Part shown: piece by piece, positions 12,201 to 24,200 of the stretch
Layout: every line of letters starts with the position of its first letter
Numbering within the stretch: position 1 is the first letter of the stretch
Assembly (NCBI RefSeq): GCF_032854445.1
Contig: NC_088307.1
Location: 13,900,017 to 13,964,016 of the forward strand
From: Liolophura sinensis
Lineage: Eukaryota; Mollusca; Polyplacophora; Chitonida; Chitonidae
Direction of reading: 5' to 3'
Length of the DNA stretch: 64,000 nt
The notes under the pieces: model-generated
The model's input: only the letters and a program-made list of their open reading frames with translations
Told to the model about the DNA's origin: nothing
The model's database searches: none
Position numbers and translations under genes: made by a program

Positions 12201-15200
12201 CCCAATGTCACTCACGTCATATCTCCTGTTCCGCAAATGTTCCCTTCTGAGTCAGTGGGGTAGATCAGTTTGTTAGGGTCACCACGGACATAACCTGGAG
12301 GGTAGAAAATCAATCAAGCATTTTGTTAATTTCTTTTGATTTTTTTGATTGTTCTTTTATGCCATACCCCCTTTAGGCGTTACCAAAACTTCAGAGAAGT
12401 AGGGGTAGGGGAACTGACAGTGTTCAAAGAATTAGAAGAATTATAGTACTTAAGAACATGTCATAAATATTAAGCACATTAATACAGATAATGCATGCAC
12501 GGTTGGCTGTAAATGTCATCAAGGGGCCTCCGTGGCTCAGTCAGTTAGCACACCAGCACAGCGTAATGACCCAAGAGTCTCTCACCAATGCGGTCGCTGT
12601 GAGTTCAAGTCCAGCTCATGCTGGCTTTCTCTCTGCCCGTACGTGGGAAGGTCTGTCAGCAACCTGTGGATGGTCGTGGGTTTCACCCGGGCTCTGCCCG
12701 GTTTCTTCCCACCATAATGCTGGCCGCCGTTGTATAAGTGAAATATTCTTGAGTAAGGCGTAAAACACCAATCAAATAAATAAATAAATAAAGAAGTAAA
12801 TGTCATCAATAATTTGTACTCTTTTGCTGGACTAATGTCAACATAATTATACTGCTGCTTCACTGATGTGCCATGCTGAACACACCAGACACATCACATC
12901 CGGAGGGCACTAAAACTGCTCGGGTATTTAATACGATGCTGTAGCTACATGTATTGCAAGTCATGGACAACTTTGATTTGGTTAAAATTCTTTTGCATAC
13001 TTTAGAGGTTTAGGATGATAACCAACAATCGCATGACTGAAGCGAGCAGAAGAGCCGAATGTACAAAGGAATGTTCCAGGACATGTGCATTAACATACAT
13101 GTAAGCCTACTGCACTTAAACGTCACAGTCCTTCAATCTTACCAAATACTGAGAGGCAATCAATCAAATCAATCAGGTGACTTACCTAGTACAGGGCAGG
13201 CAATCATTCAATCAGCAGACTTACCCAATACTGAGCAGGCAATCAGGCAATCAGCAGGCATACCCAATACTAAGCAGGCGTTCAGGAAATCACCAGTCTT
13301 ACCCAATACTAAGCAGGCAATCAGGCAATCAGCAGACTTACCCAATACTGAGCAGGCAATCATTCCATCACCAGACTTACCCAATACTGAGCAGGCAATC
13401 ATTCAATCAGCAGACTTACTCAATACTGAGCAGACAACCATTCAATCAGCAGACTTACCCAATACTGAGCAGTCAATCAATCCATCAGCAGACTTACCCA
13501 ATATTGAGCAGGCAATCATTCAATCAGCAGACTTACTCAATACTGAGCAGACAATCATTCAATCAACAGGCTTACTCAATACTGAGCAGGCAATCATTCA
13601 ATCAGCAGACTTACACAATACTGAGCAGGCAATCATTCCATCAGCAGACTTACTCAATACTGAGCAGGCAACATTCAATCAGCAGACTTACACAATGCTG
13701 AGCAGGCAATCATTCCATCAGCAGACTTACCCAATACTGAGCAGGCAATCATTCAGTCAGCAGACTTACTGAACACTTAGCAGGCAATCATTCAATCAGC
13801 AGACTTACCCAACATTGAGCAGGCAACTCATTCAGTCAGCAGACTTACCCAACACTGAGCAGGCAATCATTCTTTCACCAGGCATAGCCAATGCAAAGCG
13901 GGCAATCAGGCAGTCATTCAATCAGCAGACTTACCCAATACTGAGCAGGCAATCATTCAGTCAGCAGGCATACCCAGCAATGAGCAGGCAATCATTCAAT
14001 CAGCAGACTTACTCAATACTGAGCAGGCAATGACTCAGTCAGCAGGTATACCCAATGTTTATCAGTTAATCAGGCAATCATTCAATCAGCAGACTTACCA
14101 AATACTGAGCAAGCAATCATTCAGCCAGCAGACTTACCCAATACTGAGCAGGCAATAAGGCAATCATTCAGCCAGCAGCCATACTCAATGCTGAGCTACC
14201 AATCAGGCAACCAGCAGACTTACCCAATACTGAGCTGGCAATCATTCAATCAGCAGACTTACCCAGCAATGAGCAGGCAATCGCACAATCATTCAATCAG
14301 CAGACTTACCCAATACTCAGTAGACAATCAGGCAATCATTCAATCAGCAGGAATACCCAATACTGAGCAGGCAATCAGGCAATCAGCAGACTTACCCAAT
14401 ACTGAGCAGGCAATAAGGCAATCAGCAGACTTACTCAATACTGAGCAGGCAATCAGGCAATCAGCAGGCATACCCAATACTAAGCAGGCGTTCAGGAAAT
14501 CACCAGACTTACCCAATACTAAGCAGGCAATCAGGCAATCAGCAAACTTACCCAATACTGAGCAGGCAATCATTCCATCACCAGACTTACCCAATACTGA
14601 GCAGGCAATCATTCAATCAGCAGACTTACTCAATACTGAGCAGACAACCATTCAATCAGCAGACTTACCCAATACTGAGCAGTCAATCAATCCATCAGCA
14701 GACTTACCCAATATTGAGCAGGCAATCATTCAATCAGCAGACTTACTCAATACTGAGCAGACAATCATTCAATCAGCAGGCTTACTCAATACTGAGCAGG
14801 CAATCAGGCAATCAGCAGGCATACCCAATACTAAGCAGGCGTTCAGGCAATCAGCAGGAATACCCAATACTAATCAGGCAATCATTCAATCAGAAGACTT
14901 ACCCAGCACTGAGCAGGCAATCATTCAATCAGCAGACTTACACAATACTGAGCAGGCAATCAGGCAATCAGCAGACTTACCCAATACTGAGCAGGCAATC
15001 AGGCAATCATTCAATCAGAAGACTTACCCAATACTAATCAGGCAATCATTCAATCAGCAGACTTACCCAATACTGAGCAGGCAATCATCCCAACGATGAA
15101 CACCAGAAATAACAAGCAGCAAAGCACATCTGTGCATGACCTGCAAATGAATAATCATAATACTTAACTACCAAATGACAAACTATATTTATTCATTTAA

Positions 15201-18200
15201 CTCAATCTTGTTATGTGTTGTAAAGAAATATTCAGCCAACCAAACAGCTGTACTTGTCTACATTTTTCTGAATATTATACATGTACATGTATGTGATAAA
15301 TTTTGATTTTAATTAATTTGTTCTCTGAACTATAAGTTAAATATATTAGCTTGCATCCAAAGTTTGGAACATTTGGAGTTTAATATTTAATATTACAGTT
15401 AATTTCCTATTCCATGTATGTAGTTCTAACTGTCAGAAACGGCACAAACCTGTTTTTGATTGGTCCTCGGAAAGAGGGATCATACTTTTTTGGTGTTCCT
15501 AAAAATAAAAAGAAATGCACAAAACTTATAGATTTCAGAAGACAATGCAAGTAAATTTTGTCACGACATGTTCCACTGTTGAAACAAAAATAAAACCAGC
15601 AAAACCTAATTAATTCCACATTTATGGGCAAATATACAGGTTGTGTCCAATTAAGTTTATTGCTGAAACTTAAATTGAGTGAGGAGTTCACCTACCGTCT
15701 ACCACTCATATCATTATATAATTATAAAAAGATCACGGAACTCTAAGAATCAGGCCAAAGGAGCAACTTGTTTTTGGAAGAAAGCTTATGTCAGTTACCA
15801 CAACTTTTTACGCTTTGTAATGTTCCCATACACTTTGATATTGACATCAAATTAATGTAAATTTCATGATGAAAGGCCGGGCAAAACATGTAGATGAAAA
15901 AAATTTCATTTTTGTTTCTTAATTTCAATATATATTTTGTTATAATTTTAAGATGAACAATGATATATACACTGCAACCTAAGGTGCATTTATGATCACA
16001 AGATATGAAATCTTCTCATGAAAGAGTGTAATCGTGAATATGTACTCTCTCTACGATAGATCACTAAAATCTAGACCATTAATTGATTCTCTGTATCACG
16101 TAAAGGCCTTGGTTATCGACAGGTATCATATTTGCAGGCCATGGGTGTGGTCTGCACCTGCCTTGATCGCCAGAGGATCAAACTTCCAGCTGAACATGTA
16201 GCAGGAATGTCACCAAGTGTCGGACGGTAAGATTTGGATGCAAAATGAAGTTAAATGTGCCATTTATTTGGTTATCAACAGACAGTTTATATATTGATGA
16301 ATAAGATCATGACAAATTTAATGAAATAAATTTCAGTTTGATTTTTACTAAAGCAGGAGACTGGTTTTAATAAGGTCTATGTTGGCTAAGTGGAAATCCT
16401 CGCTTTCCCCACCTGTCTATTTTCTCGAGTCGTGTATATGATGTTTAATTACACTCTCTAACCATGTATCTGATACACCTGACACACCTGATGTAGCCAG
16501 AGGCGTTCATTACAGTTATTTACCACATTTGGTTCAATCCCTTGTGGTTTAGAGCCGACAGGTAGGACATGCTGACAGTACTGCGTTAACACCTACATTA
16601 TGTACATTGTATGACCATGTCTTCTATATCGTGACTCGATAACTCTTAGCTGGCCAGACCTGATCATGCTGAGAGTGACCAAGCATGACCAATGATCAGT
16701 GGTCATGGCAACAACAATGTGGTAGCAATCAACATGTATTGTTACACATGGTATTAACCGCATTAAGCCCCTGCATGCCAGCCATTTTGAACTGTGATTC
16801 CTACACTATTACTGTTCCCCAATAAAATGAAGAGGGACATTGTCAACTGCTGTATAATCCTTGTGGCTGTATAATCCATGTGGCTTTCAGCTTCAAAAAC
16901 ACAAGAATTCATTCATGTGACCATTATTAACAGCACACATTTTTCTTCAGGGTTCCTTTCATGTTTCATACCATTCCACCCTACTTCAAAGCACAATGGA
17001 CTTGCCCTGGGCCCTTATATAAACACATCAAAACATGACCTATGCATGACCTATTCTTTTTAACAGGGGTTATTGATAAACACTTTGCATGTTTACCAAT
17101 ATACCAGTACCCAGATTGTATGTACGTGACAAACAACGATCAGTATGACGTCGGTAAAATCACGCCCCGCACTTCTTGAATTACATGGTCACACCCTTTC
17201 TCCACAGGCCCATGGCTGCCAAATTCAAGTCAAAAAAAAAAAAAAAATGGCTGCCAAGTATGATGTTAACCTATTCAGCTGTTTCGGCATGTTCAACAGA
17301 AACACAAACGGTGAAGAATGAGTGATCACTTGATCAGGCCGTGCTCTCTGACTCAATACACTGCAGACTGCCATACACAATCTATAAATAGATGATGGAG
17401 TCACAGCTTTTAACAATTCAAAGCTATCACTTGGTCCGGTTACACATACAGTCTGATCCTGAACTCGAACTCTATCAGCACATTATACTGGGTTAGTCAG
17501 GTCTCTAAGTACTGCATTTCCCCCAAAAGTTTAGCATTTTTAATGTGTCACATTTTCCTTGATTCTGATCCATTCAGTATTTTTTTTTTTATTCAGATTA
17601 AGATTTTTTTGTGAAGCCTTATTTAATTTCTTATCAGAAAAACTAAAATGGGGGTATTAAAAAATATAATTTTAAGGCTTCTCAAAAAATATTTTTACTT
17701 ACCAAACTTTAGGTGAACGACAGCTAGATACATACCCATGGCTTTGTTACAGGTATGTTACAAACAGAACCCACTGGCCGATTGAAGTGTATGTAACAGG
17801 GTTTAATGTTGATCCAACAATCTCATGCAGTAATGTCATTATTTATACAAAATCAAGTTTTTAACTTAATTATAGGCAAAATGTTTTGAATTGTTTTATA
17901 TCTCAGTGTTCTATCCAGCAAATCTGCCATCAATCTTTAGATGGTCATCAGTTTCCCCCAAGATCTGCTCGGTTTCCTTCAACGAGAATCTTCATCACCA
18001 TTATATAAGTAAAATATTCCCATATATGTATGTTTGAGGTTTTACATCGTACTTTAATAACAATTTTTCAGCTTTATGGTGACAAGGAATCATTAGGTAC
18101 GTGTACGCATTTGGTGTCTTCTTGTGACAGGGCGAGTCCACGTGGCCAAAGTGCTGCCGCCACTGACGTATCATGCCGAAGACATCAGACATGACACCCC

Positions 18201-21200
18201 GCCAAGCCACATTATACTGACTCCAGTTCTGTTTCCTTCCTCAAACTTCTCAGTGTTGACCGTCAAGCAAGTAGCAACAACTACTATTTCAAAAGTTTTT
18301 GTATGACCCGACCCTGGTTCGATCCTGTGTCTCACGACTTTAAAGGCTGACACCCTAACCATTAGGGCACTGAAATAGTAATGTTATATTCTTGAGTATA
18401 GCAAAAACACCAATCAAACAAGCAAATCAAATAAACATTTCATTTGTGCATTAGGCGATGTGGTCAGGACAATTTTTCTCATATGACCAATTTTTGATAT
18501 TTGGTGGAGGAAACCACATGTTCTTAATGGAATCTCTGCATATAATTATATATACATGCAAGTCCCTTGTCAGCAAAACTTATGTCTACACATGTCTAAC
18601 TTATGTCTATATGTGTCTAACTTATGTCTGTACACAGGTCTATACATGTCTAACTTATGTCTGTACACAGGTCTATACATGTTTAACATATGTCTATGTA
18701 TGTCTAACTTATGTCTAAACATGTCTAACTTATGTCCAACTTATGTCCATACATGTCTAACTTAGGTCTATACATAGGTCTATACATGTCAAACTTATGT
18801 CTATCATGTGTAACTTATGTCTATATGTTTTAACTTATGTCTATACATGTCTAACTTATGTCTATACATGTCTAACTTATGTCTATACATGTCTAACTTA
18901 TGTCTATACATAGGTCTATACATGTCTAACTTATGTCTATCATGTCTAACTTATGTCTATCATGTCTAACTTATGTCTATATGTACATGTACATGTTAGC
19001 CTGTATGTAGTGGGTAATATGCCAAGTAAATACAGGCAGTTTATTCTGTATTGGCTAATGAGTTAATTAACCAACACTTTAGAGCTTCGACAAATAATTG
19101 GATTGGATATTTGACAATTAAAACAGCCTGGAAATAACTGGCGCCGCGTACATCAGACATTTTTATGCTAACGTGTTGTTTACTCAGACATACATGTATT
19201 TCAAAACAAGAGGGAACAGTATCCAACAGATTGCCCCCGTCATGATTTGTACACTAAACACGTAAAAACAAATGACATTAACCTTTTTAAGAACTTTTTT
19301 CCACAAATTTACTTTACCATGATGGCAAAGATTTTAGAAAGTTTACAGTATATGTAACCTACTTAGAGATATGCATGAAGTTGAAAAGTGTATGTAGGTA
19401 AGGTAATAAAACAGGTGCATAAACTTACAGGTAAGCTGACAATCAAAGAGCTATATATTTCAGGTGTGTTCAGGTAGAGACTTCTGAAAAACCTGCCTGT
19501 CATGCATTTTGTTGGATACAGATTATTCATTTGTTTTGATGTTTGTTTCAAGAATATTTCACTTATACAATGGCGGCCAGCATTATGGTGGGCGGAAACC
19601 GGGCTTAGCCCAAGAGCAACCCTCAACCATCCCCAAGTTGCTGATAGATCTTCCCATGTACAGCCAGAGACTTGACATCCACAGCAATTACTAGTACATG
19701 GGTGAGAGGTTCCTAGTTCAGTGCGCTGTCACTGGCATGCTACCCCACTTAGGGTGTCTCAATTAATGAGGGTCTTAAGTGCACAGGTTTTTACATATGA
19801 TGCGGTATATGATGCATATTTAATGGGAAAAATAAAACATTAAACATACTGTAAACATCAGTAGAAAAACTATTAAAGAAATTACCTTTAATTATTAATT
19901 TTAAGATTCTTTTTCATGAGAAAAATGCAATCAAATGTTTGGATTATAAGTCACGTGTAGGCTTTATGGATAATATCAATCCTGTATGCCTTCACTCACA
20001 TTTATATGGCTGCATTCTCAGACATGAAGAACATGCCACATGGTTGCATTCTCAGACATGAAGAACATTGCACATGGCTGCATTCTCAGACATGAAGAAC
20101 ATTGCACATGGCTGCATTCTCAGACATGAAGAACATGCCAAATGGCTGCATTCTCAGACATGAAGAACATTACACATGGCTGCATTCTCAGACATGAAGA
20201 ACATTACACATGGCTGCATTCTCAGACATGAAGAACATTACACATGGCTGCATTCTCTGACATGAAGAACATTACACCACGACCATCCCCAGGTTGCTGA
20301 CAGACCTTCCCACGTTTGGTCGGAGACAAAGCGTATTGGTTTAAAGTTAATTCCTTCGTATTTGTAATCAGTTACAGACTAATTTCAGACTTGCTACGAT
20401 AATTTATAGACCTTGTGTGTTTAAGTACTTAGTCACTTCGCACAGACAAGTCAGCTCAACAGTCCCTGCAACTCGATCATACTAGCAACCAAGTATATTA
20501 CATTTCACTTAAAGTACTATATTTCACATAAAGTACTATATTTCACTCACTTAAAGTACTATATTTCACATAAAGTACTATATTTCACTCACTTAAAGTA
20601 CTATATTTCACTCACCTAAAGTACTATATTTCACTCACATAAAGTACTATATTTCACATAAAGTACTATATTTCACTCACTTAAAGTACTATATTTCACT
20701 CACATAAAGTACTATATTTCACTCACTTAAAGTACTATATTTCACTCACTTAAAGTACTATATTTCACATAAAGTACTATATTTCACTCACTTAAAGTAC
20801 TATATTTCACTCACATAAAGTACTATATTTCACTTAAACTACTATATTTCACTCACTTAAAGTACTATATTTCACTCACTTAAAGTACTATATTTCACTC
20901 ATTTAAAGTACTATATTTCACTCATTTAAAGTACTATATTTCACTTAAATTTTTGCTGGTATGTAAAACTTTCAGCAGCCCACAACATTGTTAGCGATTC
21001 AGAGATATACATACGATCTGATTTTAATCAGATTCAGCATCTCGTAAAGGTCTTAAAACGATACTTTTGATGTCAACACTGAAATTAACAAATAAATATC
21101 ACCTCACAAAGCAATCTTAATTGGCTGTATAAGGTGGCAGTTAAATCAGTCAGAATTAAGCAAAATGTGTCCCGTGAGAAATGGCAGGTGAAAAGTTCAG

Positions 21201-24200
21201 GTGAAAAACGGTAATAGCTTATGTTGTTTATATTATGACTTATATAGTTACCGTATTACAAAAAAAAAATTTTTTTTGACTATGACCTCATGTTGACAGC
21301 ATACATGCTGAGTGGAAGATCCGTGACTGACTTACTTCTTAATACACACCAAACCAATAATCCAGATTACCCAGTGAGTATAAGCTTAACTATAGGTCTG
21401 CAAAACACTATATATGGTAATTCTGACCTAAAATGTCATCCCAAAAGTTTTTTTAGTTTTCTCTGGAAGGTACGATGACATCCTACTTGAAAAAACAGCA
21501 GGAATGTTCTACAAATGGCTTTTTCTTTCATGTGAAAAATTTAAGTGGTATATTGATTTTTTGTTCCACTTAGTGCATGTAAAAACAAAACTAGATCAAA
21601 CTTGACTGAATGATTAATATTCTCATGCATGTCAGCCTAATCACATTTGATTAGCACCCCATTTACACATTTGTGTTCAACATTTAAACTCATGCAAATT
21701 TTCATGAAAATTTCACGTACTGAGCCTTAAATACAAATTCACATTTATACCCTCAAAAACCAGATACATACAAATACAATAAAACCATACGAACCCAGTT
21801 GGTGAAAAGTAGCATATTTTATTTATGTAATTTATTTTGTTGGTGTTTTGTGCCGTACTCAAGAATATTTCACTAATGCATTGACGACCAGCATTATTGT
21901 GGGAGGAGACGGGGCTTAGGAAACCCACAATCTGCAGATCGCTGGCATATTTTAATAACATTCACTGACTATATGACAATTAATATAATAAACATGTAGC
22001 AATTTAAACTCACAGCATCTACATCTATAAGATTCACGCCATGATTTATAAACACATCTGATATTATTGTAAACACATCTGATATTATCATAAACACATC
22101 TGATATTATCGAAAACACATCTGACATTTTCATGAACACATCTGATTTCCTTCTCAACATGATCCCTCAAAGGGTTGTTTTAAGAAAGAACCACATCATA
22201 GTTCCAGAAAAGATTCGATATTCAATTCTTTTTTGTTTTTAGTAGTTGTATGTTCAGTATTTTGCCCTGTAAATTTGGTTCTCCTCAGGTAGGAAGTCTC
22301 ATTTACAAACAACTGTAAATGTAATGAAATGCTGAAGATTATAGAACAAGGACCAAAGTATTGATATTTACCAACAATGAGTTTCAAGTCTTTAATTTAC
22401 CAAATAAAGAAACATGTACAAATACTGATCATTTTAAACAATGCTATCCATGTACTCCTTCAAATTTCCCCCACCTCCCCACTAACCCCGCCAACCACCT
22501 ATCCTTCTTCAATACATCCCCTGTTAACTTCAATAACATTTGTAGTAAAAATTATGTTAACTGTTGTAGAATACACATAAATGGGGTAACATTCTAGTTC
22601 ATGGGCGACTTGTACCAATGATCTGTTTAACCATTCAATCCGTTTAACTGAATCTCCATACAATTTTATAGATTTTTTTGTGTAATAAATAATGTATTTG
22701 CCGCAAAAAATCTACCTGCAAAATACATTTTAAGAGGCAGATAAATGTCAGAAAATATTACATTTGATGTGAAGCTATATATATCTTCCTACCTTCAACA
22801 AGAAGTAGAAAAAAGAGAAAGAAAAAGAAAAAAAAGCCCTTTACATTCTTAAGATGGAGAGATTTTAAAAGAAGAACAATAAAATCTGGTCAAGTTTTAG
22901 GTCCAGTACTGTAACTGGTAGCTGGATTCACATATGCCCTACATTTATCCCCCCCATCTTGATAACGAGAGACATGAATGGAGACTTTGAATAGGTCTTT
23001 ATACATAGGAACTAGTATAGGCCTACCTATTTATACAGGAACTAACAAAATGGGGAAATTTAAGCAGTTTTTACGATACTGGACACACTTTTTTTTTGAT
23101 AAGTGAAAGAAAAATTTTGCAAACAGCCTTTTGATATAACAGAAATACCACTAGTACAGGACATCTTTTGATGGGGTGCAAAAAGAAAAAAAGAGACAAA
23201 AACCGAAAAAACCGGAATACTTTTCACAACTTCCCATGTAATGTTTTTCATTAGCATGACAAAGTATACACGAATAGCTACTGACAGAGTTGTGTTGATG
23301 TTGTTACACTGAACTTTTACATACCTGTATTGAGAACAGCTGAAAAGCAGAGACTCTTATCTTTGGTCAAAGAACACGGAAGTAAACTTATATATATGAG
23401 TGTACATTTACACCGTAAGACCTTCAACTTTGTCACAAATGTTAGGTTACCAAGTTTAAGGCTGATTTTATCTATACAATGTCACCCTGGCCATGTTGTA
23501 CATCCTGAAAATATATTTCAGCATTTTGACACAAGAATACCTATGATAGGGTCAGGGTTTTACATCAAACTTAACAATTCTTCAGTCATATGGCGTAAGG
23601 AGAATGTACATATACTCTGCCTTCCAGTCAAGATTTTTTTTTTTTTTTTTTAAACTTATGTATACATGGAGGCAATTAAATAATGAAAGACTAGAATATT
23701 GGTATTAAAATACACAGAAATAGAAAACTGTACAACACCAATTATCACATACCATTGGGCCACACCAATTATCACATACCATTAGGCCACACCAATTTCA
23801 ATTGTTGTTTTATTTATCTATTTATTTATTTGATTGGTGTTTTACGCCATACTCAAGAATATTTCACTTATACGACGGCGGCCAGCATTATGGTGGGTGG
23901 AAACCGGGCAGAGCCCGGGGGAAACCCATGACCATCCACAGGTTGCTGGAAAACCTTCCCACATACAGTCGGAGACGAAGCCAGCATGAGCTGGTCTTGA
24001 ACTCACAGCGACCGCATTGTTGAGGAAAATTGTTCTTTTATAAGCAGAATAAATCTTTTTTCAATGTCAAAGCAGGATACAGAATGAAAAAAAAAATCAT
24101 GTAATCTGAATGCAGACTAGCTAGCTATCTCAGTGATTTTTCCTGTTAAAGACGTATTCAAATGATTGGATAAGCCTTGAAAACTCGGAAACTCACATAA

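Noticed and set aside
13059..15099. Long plus-strand ORFs (237, 174, 303 codons) rich in NTEQAIIQSADLP
   Set aside because: They are read-through of the 39-bp array; the unit length is a multiple of three, which keeps frames open by itself.
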